64,000 bases of DNA from a bacterium (GCA_030603495.1 JAUVXR010000001.1:68993-132992); one strand, 5' to 3'; counted from the first letter of the stretch, positions 14,905 to 22,881 are shown. A program made the numbers and translations. Notes: generated by a model not told the origin, from the sequence alone.

Positions 14905-15034
14905 AAAGTGGTCGTGGCAGACAGCGTATGGGAGAATGAGCCGCGCCACTACCCCAGAAGGGCTCGACCAACCAGAGATTCATACGGCCAAAACACCATG
15001 AGCGACAACGACCTAAACTAAGGAGGTTATCGCT

Positions 15035-15331
15035 ATGCTCGAGGCATTGTCATCTTCGCTCAGAAATGTGCTGTTGCCAGCCATCAGCACCATCGTCGTC
15101 GGCTTCATTTGTCAGTTAGTACGCCAGTACATCCAGCGTATCAAAGACGAACAGCTCCGTGAGTTCCTGGAGCGGCTGGTCAACGCCGCCGAGCAGATCT
15201 ATGGCCCGGGCGAAGGCGCCGCCAAATACGAGTATGTCGTACGCCAGGCGCAGCAACGCGGCTACCGGATAAGCCGGGCTGATGTCGAGGCCGCAGTCTA
15301 CAACATTAACTCAGCAAAAGGATGTGAGTAA
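15035..15331 (+). CDS. LLH-type phage holin
   Basis: The protein has 98 residues, and the ATG follows a strong AGGAGGTTATCGCT. There is one N-terminal membrane segment (LLPAISTIVVGFICQLVRQY), then an amphipathic region. The C-terminal pattern ERLVNAAEQIYGPGEGAAKY, EYVVRQAQQRGYRIS, DVEAAVYNIN is the hallmark of the lactobacillus LL-H holin superfamily (Pfam family Phage_holin_6_1). Such proteins form membrane lesions that let the endolysin reach the cell wall. The gene lies three bases before a small exported protein and two genes before the amidase, the expected lysis arrangement. Confidence 0.8.
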   Translation: MLEALSSSLRNVLLPAISTIVVGFICQLVRQYIQRIKDEQLREFLERLVNAAEQIYGPGEGAAKYEYVVRQAQQRGYRISRADVEAAVYNINSAKGCE

Positions 15332-15334
15332 ACG

Positions 15335-15694
15335 ATGACCAAGTACCTGGCTACAGTGACGCTTATCCTGGCGCTGTGCGCCGCGGGCTGGGCGGATAAC
15401 TTTCTCGAAGAGGCCGGCGAGGCGATCACTGAGACCGTGGAACTGTCCCTGCTCAGCGGAACGATCGGCTGGGGCGCTGGCGCGTACTGGCCGCTCTATG
15501 AAGTTGAGCAGATCGAGACGACCCTCGGCCCGTTCATTGCCTTCGGCGATCAGCTCATCGCTGCCGGTCTGGGCGCGAAGTTCGCTGTTGAAATCCCTAT
15601 GTTGGACAACTATGTTGACTTTGTGGCTGCCGGCGGTGCGTACAAGCACGATGACCTGACCTTTGAGGTCTGGGTCGGCAAGACTATCAAGTGA
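15335..15694 (+). CDS. Small exported beta-rich protein in the lysis cassette
   Basis: The protein has 119 residues with a clear signal peptide (MTKYLATVTLILALCAAGWA, cleaved before DNFLEEAG). The mature part is glycine- and aromatic-rich with short alternating strands: LLSGTIGWGAGAYWPLYEV, LGPFIAFGDQLIAAGLGAKF, YVDFVAAGGAYKHDDLTFEV. This resembles one edge of a small outer-membrane barrel. It sits between holin and endolysin, where phages of diderm hosts encode spanins, but has neither lipobox nor coiled coil, so it is not a known spanin type. Its start is three bases from the holin stop, so the two are probably co-translated. An outer-membrane lysis role is inference only. Confidence 0.55.
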   Translation: MTKYLATVTLILALCAAGWADNFLEEAGEAITETVELSLLSGTIGWGAGAYWPLYEVEQIETTLGPFIAFGDQLIAAGLGAKFAVEIPMLDNYVDFVAAGGAYKHDDLTFEVWVGKTIK

Positions 15695-15776
15695 GCCAAC
15701 ACAACGGCCAACGATGGTAGGCAGGAGGGATGACTTCCTGCCACCGGCTCGGAACCGAAGGCGCGAGGTACTGCAC

Positions 15777-16487
15777 ATGCCAACTGAACAACAACTATCC
15801 CTCCCGGAGTGCCAGCAACATATCCGGGAAGTGCCGGTCAGCCGGGCCATTCGCTCGGTGATCGTCCACCATACCTGGCGGCCTACCGCCTCCAACTACC
15901 GCGGTCTGAGCACTGTGCGCGCCGTGCGCCAGTATCACATGAAGCAGCGCGGCTGGTCGGACAATGGCTATCACATTATGATCGGCCCCAGCGGTGACAT
16001 CTTCCTGTGCCGGCCCATAAGCCGCGCCGGCGCGCACTGTCGCGGCCAGAACCAGGACTCCATCGGCCTATCCTACATCGCAAACTTCGACAGCGAAGAC
16101 CCCGCGGACTATCCAGGAACCGAGATTGGTCAGCAGGTCGTCGCCGCCCTGCTCCAGCGCTTCTCACTCACCCCCGACGATATCCATTTTCACCGTGAAT
16201 ACGCCAACAAGACCTGCCCGGGCCGGAATCTGCACCTGGACGAATACCGCCATCAGGTCGAACTGCGTACGTCCGAACAAGCCGGCGACATCAAGGTCGT
16301 CCTGCTCCCGGGCAGCCAGGTCATCGCCTGCCGCCCGCGACTGGAAGACGGCACCACCCGCGTGGACCTGCGCCCGCTGGCCACCGCCCTGGACTGCGAA
16401 GTCTACGACCACCTCGCCGACCAGGGGAAAGTCTACCTGCGGAAGAAGGCAAAGACGCTCCGCGATTTGCAGCATCTCTCCGAGTAG
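15777..16487 (+). CDS. Endolysin: N-acetylmuramoyl-L-alanine amidase (PGRP/Amidase_2) with C-terminal stalk domain
   Basis: The protein has 236 residues. The ATG at 15777 follows GAGGT (15765-15769) at seven bases; the frame extends upstream but without a better start. The amidase domain (about 1-160) shows SVIVHHTWRPTASNYRG with a zinc histidine, WSDNGYHIMIGPSGDIFLCR, and the second zinc pair in FHREYANKTCPGRN. It would cut the amide bond between muramic acid and the peptide stem. The C-terminal 65 residues (KVVLLPGSQVIACRPRLEDG, then LRPLATALDCEVYD and KVYLRKK) resemble the copper-amine-oxidase-N-like stalk domain that this host also carries in exported proteins at 19367 and 31339. It is probably the last gene of the phage cluster. 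Confidence 0.85.
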   Translation: MPTEQQLSLPECQQHIREVPVSRAIRSVIVHHTWRPTASNYRGLSTVRAVRQYHMKQRGWSDNGYHIMIGPSGDIFLCRPISRAGAHCRGQNQDSIGLSYIANFDSEDPADYPGTEIGQQVVAALLQRFSLTPDDIHFHREYANKTCPGRNLHLDEYRHQVELRTSEQAGDIKVVLLPGSQVIACRPRLEDGTTRVDLRPLATALDCEVYDHLADQGKVYLRKKAKTLRDLQHLSE

Positions 16488-16514
16488 GTTGCCGTAATTA
16501 CAGTAAACTTCCCC

Positions 16515-16543
16515 TTGCTGCCCTGCGCCAAACCTGCTATAAT
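16515..16543 (+). promoter_or_regulatory. Sigma-70-type promoter for the universal stress gene
   Basis: TTGCTG (16515-16520) and TATAAT (16538-16543) are separated by 17 bases, and TGC directly before the -10 makes it an extended -10. It lies 33 bases before the ATG of the next gene. Confidence 0.75.
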
Positions 16544-16575
16544 TCGCCTCGCTTTGGGAGGCGAGTTGAGCAGGT

Positions 16576-17412
16576 ATGATTAAGAATATCCTCGTTGGCT
16601 ACGACAATTCCCGCTCCGCGCAAGTAGCGCTGGCCCAGGCTATTGACCTGGCCGAGGCCTGCGCCGGGCGCGTACACCTGCTGGTGGTAGACACTGAAGA
16701 AGGTCTGGCACCCGAGCCGGAACTACCGGCTGAACCCACCCTCGTGGAGATGGCGGAACCGGTCGAGGATGCTGAGGAGTTCGAGACTGAGAGTCGCGTG
16801 GTGCCGCAGTTCGTAGAGGAGGCACGGCTGAAGCTGCACCAGGCACATGTGGCCGGGAGTATCCGCATAACCAGTGGCATCCGGCCAGCAATTCGCCTGC
16901 GCGAGGAATCGAGCCTGGCTGACCTGGTGGTGGTGGGGCGGGGTGGTAGACGCGGAGGCGGAGGCGGGCTGGCCGGCCGAACTACCCGGCGGCGGCTGCA
17001 GGCCCGACTGCGGTGTCCCACACTGATCTGCGCCAGCGAATACATCGAGCCGAAGTCAATCCTGCTGCTGTATGAGTTCTCCCCGGCCGGGGGGCGGGCC
17101 GTCTCGGTCGCCGGCGAGCTATCCGCGACCTTGAACATTGACCTTGACGTAGTAGTTACCGCGAACAAGCGCTACTCTGCCGAGAGACTGGGCAAGCGGG
17201 TAGCATCGGCGCTGCTGGCCCACCATGCCGAAGGCGAGATTATCTCGTCTGTCAGTAACCCGGCAGAAGCACTGCTCACCGCAGGCCTAGACCGCGACCC
17301 CTCTATCGTCGTTATCCCTCAGCCACCACGTCCCATGTGGTCGTGGCAGCTTCCCCCGCTGTACACCGCCGCGCTTCAGTTGCCGCACACGATGATACTG
17401 ATCGTCCCCTGA
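16576..17412 (+). CDS. Universal stress protein (tandem UspA)
   Basis: The protein has 278 residues in two Usp halves. The first opens MIKNILVGYDNSRSAQVALA and has an acidic insertion (about 45-80). Its nucleotide-binding end DLVVVGRGGRRGGGGGLAGR resembles the G-2x-G-9x-G-S/T loop, followed by CPTLICAS. The second half (from about 160) begins SILLLYEFSPAGGRAVSVAG and ends HTMILIVP, with a degenerate nucleotide loop (PQPPRPMWSWQLPPLYTAAL). Universal stress proteins are cytoplasmic ATP- or AMP-binding factors induced by starvation and envelope stress. The gene has its own promoter and marks the return to chromosomal genes right of the phage cluster. Confidence 0.8.
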   Translation: MIKNILVGYDNSRSAQVALAQAIDLAEACAGRVHLLVVDTEEGLAPEPELPAEPTLVEMAEPVEDAEEFETESRVVPQFVEEARLKLHQAHVAGSIRITSGIRPAIRLREESSLADLVVVGRGGRRGGGGGLAGRTTRRRLQARLRCPTLICASEYIEPKSILLLYEFSPAGGRAVSVAGELSATLNIDLDVVVTANKRYSAERLGKRVASALLAHHAEGEIISSVSNPAEALLTAGLDRDPSIVVIPQPPRPMWSWQLPPLYTAALQLPHTMILIVP

Positions 17413-17432
17413 ATGAGCCCATATTCCTCCCG

Positions 17433-17461
17433 TTGACACCCTCCCTTCCCGAGCGTATACT
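17433..17461 (+). promoter_or_regulatory. Sigma-70-type promoter for the M48 protease gene
   Basis: TTGACA (17433-17438) and TATACT (17456-17461) with a 17-base spacer match the consensus closely. The start codon at 17498 lies 37 bases downstream. Confidence 0.8.
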
Positions 17462-17497
17462 TCCCTGTGAGTGATTCCGCTCATAGGAGGTGGCAGA

Positions 17498-19141
17498 ATG
17501 TTCAATCTCGCAGTGCGTTCGGTGCTCACGCTGGTTGTCTTGTTTGGCATCCTGTTTGCGGTGCTGACTGCGGCATTGTATACCACGGGCGCGCCCATGT
17601 GGGTGGCGCTGGTAATCGTCCTGGCGTTCGCCGGCGTCCAGTACCTGATCAGCCCCTTTATCATCGAGTGGATCTACAAGATCCAGTGGCAGCCGCCTGA
17701 GCACGCTGATCCCGGCATCGCCACGCTGATCCGCCAGGTCTGTCACGAGCGGGGTCTGCACGAGCCGAAATTCGGCGTCATCGAAGACGGCAACCCCAAC
17801 GCCTTCACCTTCGGGCACTACCCCGGCGACGCGCGGCTGGTCATCACGCGGGGCATCCTCGACCTGTGCGACGAGGAGGAGCGGCGGGCCGTGGTCGCGC
17901 ACGAACTGGGCCACATCGTCCACTGGGACTTCGTGGTAATGACCGTTGCGGCGACGATTCCGCTGGTGCTCTATTACATCTTTCGCTTCGGGCTGTATAG
18001 TGGCAGAGGGCGCCGGGGCAAGAGTGGTGGGGCGGTGGTTGCGGTGGCGATTGCCGCGTTCGTGGCCTACATCGTCAGCCAGTATATCGTCATGTTCCTG
18101 TCGCGGGTGCGGGAATACTACGCCGACCAGTATTCGGGGCAGATCACCCGTAATCCTAATGCCCTGGCGACGGGGCTGGTCAAGATCGCCTACGGGCTGG
18201 CGCGCACCCCTATTGAGCAGGAAGACGAAAAGACCGGGAAGCTCCGCCCGGCGGCGGCAGTAGCCGGGGGGGCGAAGATGCTGGGGATATTCGACCGCGA
18301 CTTCGGCGGCTCGTTGGCACTCGCCGCGGCCAGCACGCACGCCGCGACTGACGGCACTGATCTGCGGACGGTCAGCCGAGCTATGGCCTGGGACCTGTTC
18401 AACCCGTGGGCGACAATCTGCGAGCTTAACTCAACTCACCCCCTACCCGCGCGACGGCTGCGCGCGCTCCAGCGTCAGTCGGAGCAGATCGGTCAACGAC
18501 CAGCCTATGAGCTACCCGAGAAGGGCACCGAAAGCTACTGGGACGAGTTCTTTGTGGACCTGTTCATGAACTACCTGCCACTGCTGGGCCTACTGGGCGG
18601 GGTCGTCGCGGCGATCGTCCTGGGTGCGGGCGGACAGGTTGTGGCCGGCGTCGGCGCGGCCCTGTTGGGGCTGGGCCTGGGCCTGCTGGGCCGGACGCTG
18701 TTTGCGTACCCCAAGCACGGATTCGCCCCCCGAGGAATCGCCGACCTGATCGCAGAGGTGAAGGCCTCGCGGATTCGCTCGGTGCCAGCCAGTATCGAAG
18801 GGCGCATCATCGGCCGGGGGATCCCCGGACTATTCTGGAGCGAGGACCTCGTGCTGCAGGACAACAGCGGCTTTATTACGCTCGACTACCGCCAGCCGCT
18901 GGGCATGCTCCAACTATTGTTCGGGCTATTCCGCGCCGAGAGCTTCGTCGGGCAGCGGGTCCAGGTGGAAGGCTGGTACCGGCGCTACCCGCGACCGTAC
19001 CTGGAGCTGTGGAAGCTGCACGCGCCCGACGGGACTACCCAGACCTCACACAACTGGGCCGTCACCTTCTGGGGCAGCCTGCTGCTGACCTTCATTGGGC
19101 TGCTGATCGCCGCCGGCGGCCTGCTAATGGCAGCAGTCTGA
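17498..19141 (+). CDS. M48-family membrane metalloprotease (HtpX-like)
   Basis: The protein has 547 residues, and the ATG at 17498 has AGGAGG seven bases upstream. Two N-terminal membrane segments (VLTLVVLFGILFAVLTAALY and WVALVIVLAFAGVQYLI) precede the catalytic domain. This carries AVVAHELGHIVHWDF with the zinc-binding HExxH, and EYYADQY as the likely third-ligand helix. Two more membrane segments flank the active site, as in HtpX. The C-terminal third has two membrane segments and an OB-like region (SIEGRIIGRGIPGLFWSEDL, then GQRVQVEGWYRR) that is not in Escherichia coli HtpX. HtpX-type proteases degrade damaged membrane proteins from the cytoplasmic side. A second M48 protease lies downstream at 20706. 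Confidence 0.85.
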   Translation: MFNLAVRSVLTLVVLFGILFAVLTAALYTTGAPMWVALVIVLAFAGVQYLISPFIIEWIYKIQWQPPEHADPGIATLIRQVCHERGLHEPKFGVIEDGNPNAFTFGHYPGDARLVITRGILDLCDEEERRAVVAHELGHIVHWDFVVMTVAATIPLVLYYIFRFGLYSGRGRRGKSGGAVVAVAIAAFVAYIVSQYIVMFLSRVREYYADQYSGQITRNPNALATGLVKIAYGLARTPIEQEDEKTGKLRPAAAVAGGAKMLGIFDRDFGGSLALAAASTHAATDGTDLRTVSRAMAWDLFNPWATICELNSTHPLPARRLRALQRQSEQIGQRPAYELPEKGTESYWDEFFVDLFMNYLPLLGLLGGVVAAIVLGAGGQVVAGVGAALLGLGLGLLGRTLFAYPKHGFAPRGIADLIAEVKASRIRSVPASIEGRIIGRGIPGLFWSEDLVLQDNSGFITLDYRQPLGMLQLLFGLFRAESFVGQRVQVEGWYRRYPRPYLELWKLHAPDGTTQTSHNWAVTFWGSLLLTFIGLLIAAGGLLMAAV

Positions 19142-19158
19142 GGCAAGGCATGAACGGA

Positions 19159-19263
19159 TTGCGGGGAAACCCCTTTCTGTAGAAAGTGGCTTTCCCCACA
19201 CCCCTTCCGCAAAGACTTCTGAATTGGGCCACGGGCTTGCCCCGACAGCAAGCCCGTGCCACC
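19159..19263 (+). repeat. Palindromic element family A, subtype I, copy 3, plus adjacent CACGGGCTTGC hairpin
   Basis: The family A element (19159-19219) has TTGCGGGGAAACCCCTTTC and GAAAGTGGCTTTCCCC arms and the tail CCTTCCGCAAAGACTT. It is followed at 19230-19263 by another hairpin, CACGGGCTTGC...GCAAGCCCGTG with a short loop, of a type common in intergenic DNA. Confidence 0.75.
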
Positions 19264-19366
19264 AAGTGATTCCCCTCGTCCCCATCTGCACCCCGTGCAG
19301 GAACCCACTGAGTTATGCAGAATATACCAGAGGATAGTGCAAAGGTCGGCAAGGAGCGGTGCCGGG

Positions 19367-19738
19367 ATGCGACGGAACGCAGCACTAATCGGATTGGTCG
19401 TGACGCTGGTGACGGGGATTGCGCTGGCCGATATGCTGGTTGGGGTCTACGTCAACGGGAAGAAGCAGGAGTTCAAGCCGGCAGCACGGGTGCGGGGAGG
19501 GAAGAGCTACGCGCCGCTGCGCGCGGCATGTGAAGCGGTCGGCGCGGAAGTAAAATGGCAGGAAGAACAGCAGTTAGCAACAGTCTGCAAGGGACTGCGG
19601 TGCGTGCTGATTCGCAAGGAGCAGGGGATCATCGTCGAGGGGCGGCTGCTGATCCCGCTGCGGCTGATGGCCGAGGCGCTGGACGCGCAGGTGAGCTGGG
19701 ACAGCGAGCACAAAGCGGTGAGGATAGTAACGAAGTAG
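19367..19738 (+). CDS. Exported copper-amine-oxidase-N-like (stalk) domain protein
   Basis: The protein has 123 residues. The ATG at 19367 has AAGGAG ten bases upstream and begins a signal peptide (MRRNAALIGLVVTLVTGIALA). The mature part is one stalk domain: VGVYVNGKKQEFKPAARVRG then YAPLRAACEAVGAEVKWQEE, and LLIPLRLMAEALDAQVSWDS with a final VRIVTK. This domain occurs as one or a few copies in exported proteins of Firmicutes, Armatimonadota and related groups. It probably mediates wall or surface interactions and has no amine oxidase activity. The gene lies between an M48 protease and a membrane protein gene. Confidence 0.75.
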   Translation: MRRNAALIGLVVTLVTGIALADMLVGVYVNGKKQEFKPAARVRGGKSYAPLRAACEAVGAEVKWQEEQQLATVCKGLRCVLIRKEQGIIVEGRLLIPLRLMAEALDAQVSWDSEHKAVRIVTK

Positions 19739-19755
19739 TGGTTAGTGGATAGTAG

Positions 19756-19780
19756 CGACCGGTGAGACGCCTGTCGCACC
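19756..19780. repeat. GACAGGC-type hairpin repeat, single, copy 4
   Basis: CGACCGGTGAGACGCCTGTCG and CACC correspond to the second hairpin of the composite family. It overlaps the upstream part of the next open frame, which argues for the downstream TTG start of that gene. Confidence 0.55.
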
Positions 19781-19800
19781 GAGCAAGGGCGGCGGAGAGA

Positions 19801-20709
19801 TTGGCTGAGACGGTATTTACCAGGCAATTCAAGCGAAAAGTACGGGCGCTGGCGGGGCTGGCGCTGCTTGCCGCCGGTACTGTCCCCTTCGCAGCCGGTC
19901 TGATCGCAATCACTTGGCTGCTGGCCAGCGCGACTGGAGTGGCGGCTGCTGTCGTCAGCGCGGTTGCCTTCGGGCTGGGGATAGTGCTGCCGTGGCTGGC
20001 GCAGAACCGCCTGGCACTGCTGGGTAACTACGAGCTGCGGCAGCGACTGGCCGAAAAGCTCACGGCCTCAGGCCATCCGCCCGAGGGGAGGCAATTCGTG
20101 GGCTTCTCGCCCGGCGATACGCTGCGGTTGTGGCAGGGCGAGACGGATCGGGACGTGGGCTTTCTAGAGTTGACTGACGCAGGGCTGATCTATCGAGGGG
20201 ATGCGTTCGCCTGGAGCCTACGGCGCGAGAGCACTGATTCACTGGAACTGTTAGAGAGGCCCGGGGTGCCGCAGCGCGTCGTGGTAGCCTGGCATACGCC
20301 GGGCCAGCCGCGCCGGCACTTCAGCCTGGGCTCACGGGAGGCCAGGACGCTGAAGGGCTCAAATCGAGCCACCGTAGCCCTGTTCAGGCGACTGGAGCAG
20401 TGGTATGGGCAGCCGGCAGCGGAAGGCGAACTACCGGCGCTGGGTTGGCCACCAACCAGCGTCGCAGACAGTCTACCGCTGGAGAAGCTGCCCGCCGGCT
20501 CGTGCTTGAGCGTACTGGCCATCGTGGTGATGACAGTGCTGGCCGTGTGGTATGTGGCACAGCGCTCAGTAGCCCAAGGCCTGTACTACCACGGGGTTCT
20601 GTGGGCGGGACTAATCACAGTTACTGCCATGATTCTGGCTTCGTACTTCCTGAGCTACCTGCAAAGCTCGGAAGCGCGGCAATCGCCTACTACGGGGACC
20701 CAAATATGA
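19801..20709 (+). CDS. Membrane protein of unknown function, coupled to M48 lipoprotein protease
   Basis: The protein has 302 residues. The TTG at 19801 is preceded by GGCGGAGAGA. A GTG at 19762 is also in frame but lies in a dispersed repeat. Two membrane segments near the N-terminus (ALAGLALLAAGTVPFAAGLI and AAAVVSAVAFGLGIVLPWLA) precede a soluble domain with a PH-like feel (GDTLRLWQGETDRDVGFLEL, then GDAFAWSLRRESTDSLELLE). Two more segments lie at the end (LSVLAIVVMTVLAVWYVAQR, VLWAGLITVTAMILASYFLS). Its stop overlaps the ATG of the M48 protease (ATGA), so the products probably work together, perhaps as a membrane partner of the protease. No family is recognised. Confidence 0.55.
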   Translation: MAETVFTRQFKRKVRALAGLALLAAGTVPFAAGLIAITWLLASATGVAAAVVSAVAFGLGIVLPWLAQNRLALLGNYELRQRLAEKLTASGHPPEGRQFVGFSPGDTLRLWQGETDRDVGFLELTDAGLIYRGDAFAWSLRRESTDSLELLERPGVPQRVVVAWHTPGQPRRHFSLGSREARTLKGSNRATVALFRRLEQWYGQPAAEGELPALGWPPTSVADSLPLEKLPAGSCLSVLAIVVMTVLAVWYVAQRSVAQGLYYHGVLWAGLITVTAMILASYFLSYLQSSEARQSPTTGTQI

Positions 20710-21455
20710 CAAGTGGACGGACGCACATGCTGTTTTGCATGGTTGTGTTCATTGTGTTTGTGCCAGGTGTGACAACCGGCTGTAAGGGCCGGCTGATTAG
20801 CAAAGGCGAGGAGATCAAGCTCGGGCAGGATGCCGGTGACGACTTCGAGCGGAAGTACGGCCGGGAAACGGACCCGCGCCTCACTACTCTAGTCAGCACC
20901 ATCGGCGCGGATATCGAGCGGGCCGCGGAGCCTCCGGACTATCCCTACGACTATCGGATGCTGGCGGATGACACCACCAATGCCGTGGCCTTCCCCGGCG
21001 GGCGCATCTATATCTTCCGGGGGATGATTGGGGCACTGAACTCGAACCGCGACAAGATCGCCTGGGTCCTGGCGCACGAAACAACACATGTAGCCCGGCA
21101 GCATGCAGTGCGCCGTATTGAGCGCCAACTCGGCTACGAAGCGATCATCGCGCTGATACTCGGCAGGAAAGACTCGGCGCGGATCGCCTCGGCCGTCGCG
21201 GGGCTGGTGCTCCTGGACTACGGGCGCGATAATGAGTACGAGGCCGACCGTATGGGGATGCTCCACGCCCACAACGCGGGCTACGATCCGACTGTGGCAG
21301 TGGCGGTGTTGCAGACGTTCCAGGAGATCCAGGCGCGCGAACCCAACGACTTCGAGATAATGTTCGCCACTCATCCGGGCAACCAGGACCGCATCAACCA
21401 CGCTAAGGGCTATATCGGGCAGATGGGCTGGCGGGGGGCGTATTACGCTCCATAG
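20706..21455 (+). CDS. Exported M48 metalloprotease (BepA/LoiP-like)
   Basis: The protein has 249 residues. The ATG at 20706 overlaps the previous stop. The N-terminus is a signal sequence (MLFCMVVFIVFVPGVTTGC) ending in a cysteine that could be lipidated, although TTGC is a poor lipobox. The catalytic motif is VLAHETTHVARQH (HExxH with a Thr pair), with NEYEADRMG as the third-ligand helix, and AFPGGRIYIFRGMIGALNS is the typical M48 substrate-entry strand. Relatives are periplasmic proteases that help quality control of outer-membrane proteins. That fits the diderm envelope, with bamA elsewhere in the window. There is no C-terminal TPR domain, unlike BepA. Confidence 0.8.
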   Translation: MTSGRTHMLFCMVVFIVFVPGVTTGCKGRLISKGEEIKLGQDAGDDFERKYGRETDPRLTTLVSTIGADIERAAEPPDYPYDYRMLADDTTNAVAFPGGRIYIFRGMIGALNSNRDKIAWVLAHETTHVARQHAVRRIERQLGYEAIIALILGRKDSARIASAVAGLVLLDYGRDNEYEADRMGMLHAHNAGYDPTVAVAVLQTFQEIQAREPNDFEIMFATHPGNQDRINHAKGYIGQMGWRGAYYAP

Positions 21456-21504
21456 ACGGGCAAGCTCAACCTGGGGCCCATCTATCGCAGGCAAGGGAAG
21501 AACA

Positions 21505-21543
21505 GCGGCCTCACCCCTGACCCCTCTCTGCGCAGGAAAGAGG
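21505..21543. repeat. CCTCACCCC-type dispersed repeat, copy 2
   Basis: GCGGCCTCACCCCTGACCCC followed by TCTCTGCGCAGGAAAGAGG matches the copy at 3187-3232 inside the phage cluster. It lies just before the glycosyltransferase start. Confidence 0.5.
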
Positions 21544-21566
21544 CACACACAGGCACACTGCAGTGG

Positions 21567-22823
21567 ATGGACAACCAATACACCATACTACAACTTATCC
21601 CACGCGGTGACCCCGATGCTCTTGACCAGACGACCGCGTTGCTCGAGGGTCTCGATGCCAGCCGGTGGCGGCTGCTTGTAACTGGCATGCTCTCCCCCCG
21701 GCTGCGGGAACGACTAGAGGCGCGCCAGATTACCTGGGTCAACGTGGCTATCCCCGTAGGCCGCCCATCACGCCAAGACCGGGCAGCGGAGGCCCAGTTG
21801 CACCGGCTTATCTCCACGCGAGATGTTGACCTGGTTCACTGCCACGGCCTCGCGGCCACCGCTATCGCCGTGCGGACCCATTATCCGACTCGCCCTCGCC
21901 CGCCTCGGCCGGTTGTTGCCACTCTCCACGCGACCGCTCTAAGCACACTTGAACAAGCCTCCCAGCGTTGGAGCCGGCGGCTGGGGCTACGCCGACTGCT
22001 GAAGCGGTGCACTGCGGTGATCGTCTCGTCGCAACACGACCGCGAACTGCTCCAGAGGCTGGCCCCACACACAGGTAGAAGGACCCACGTGATCTACCCC
22101 AGCCTGGAGCGATCCCTCAGCCGCCCGTACGAAGCCGGGGTCAAACGCCGGCAGGTGGGCCTGCACCGGGATGCGGCGATAGTGGGGCTGGTCAGCCGCT
22201 TGGAGCCCGGTCACGGCGTTGAAGAATTCCTGCAAGCGGCCGCATTGGTTAACGCTGATCTACCCAATGTGGAGTTTGTGGTAATGGGAGAGGGCTCGGG
22301 GCGTGCCGTTCTGCAGGAGCTGTCCCACGAACTCGGGCTGGGTGGAGCCTGCGTTTTCCTGGGCGAGCGCCGCGACGCCCGGCAGATCGTGGAGGCTCTG
22401 AATGTAGTGGTACTGCTCAGCGATGCCGATAGAGCGCCCCTGCGCGGACTCCAGGCGCTGGCCGTCGGGCTGCCAGTGATAGCTGCCGAGACCAGCGCGC
22501 TCGCTGATATTTTCAGTGATCTGCCCGGAGCTTACTTGGCTGACGTAACCGACGTCACGCAGCTTGCCGCTGCGATCCGACGCCACCTTCTGGCGCCGCC
22601 AGAGATGGGCGATGCGGAGATCATCGTCGAGGGCCAGCGCAGTATCACCTACCGGGACTTCCTCGTTTCGACAGTGGAGTATGACCTCGAAGAGCCGTGG
22701 TCAAGCGCCGCCGGGGCGGAGCAAGACGATTCAGCGATCAGCCGGGCTGTACGGCAGCGCTATGGGCCTGAGCGGATGATCAGCGAGATTGAGTCGGTCT
22801 ACTACCAAGTACTCGAAGAATAG
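21567..22823 (+). CDS. Glycosyltransferase family 4-like
   Basis: The protein has 418 residues with a GT-B fold pattern. The N-terminal acceptor domain begins MDNQYTILQLIPRGDPDALD and has DLVHCHGLAATAIAVRTHY, then TAVIVSSQHDRELLQRLAP. The C-terminal donor domain has IVGLVSRLEPGHGVEEFLQA, VEFVVMGEGSGRAVLQEL, and ALAVGLPVIAAETSALADIF with the usual nucleotide-sugar glutamate region altered (DADRAPLRGLQA instead of the common E-x7-E). Enzymes of this family add sugars to surface glycans. No other sugar gene is adjacent, so the acceptor is unknown. The usual EPFG-like motif is not obvious, which leaves donor specificity open. Confidence 0.75.
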   Translation: MDNQYTILQLIPRGDPDALDQTTALLEGLDASRWRLLVTGMLSPRLRERLEARQITWVNVAIPVGRPSRQDRAAEAQLHRLISTRDVDLVHCHGLAATAIAVRTHYPTRPRPPRPVVATLHATALSTLEQASQRWSRRLGLRRLLKRCTAVIVSSQHDRELLQRLAPHTGRRTHVIYPSLERSLSRPYEAGVKRRQVGLHRDAAIVGLVSRLEPGHGVEEFLQAAALVNADLPNVEFVVMGEGSGRAVLQELSHELGLGGACVFLGERRDARQIVEALNVVVLLSDADRAPLRGLQALAVGLPVIAAETSALADIFSDLPGAYLADVTDVTQLAAAIRRHLLAPPEMGDAEIIVEGQRSITYRDFLVSTVEYDLEEPWSSAAGAEQDDSAISRAVRQRYGPERMISEIESVYYQVLEE

Positions 22824-22881
22824 AGCGCCTCCGCCAGATTGCAGAAAGAGCTGCAGTGCAAGCTTACAGGAGAAGAACTGC

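Larger units (their letters stand above)
1..16487 (+). mobile_element. Tailed-phage-like virion and lysis cluster (prophage or domesticated element), left end missing
   Basis: All genes here point right and follow the usual siphophage order from head-tail adaptor through tail tube, chaperone, baseplate and fibre to holin and endolysin. Several genes overlap by 1-4 bases, as in phage operons. The head, packaging, replication and integration genes would lie left of the window, and no attachment site is visible. The last phage-like gene ends at 16487, and a strong promoter followed by a universal stress gene begins at once. The gaps contain dispersed repeats that also occur in the host chromosome, which suggests long residence. 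The kind of element (active prophage, decayed prophage or gene-transfer-agent-like) cannot be decided from this part. Confidence 0.8.
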
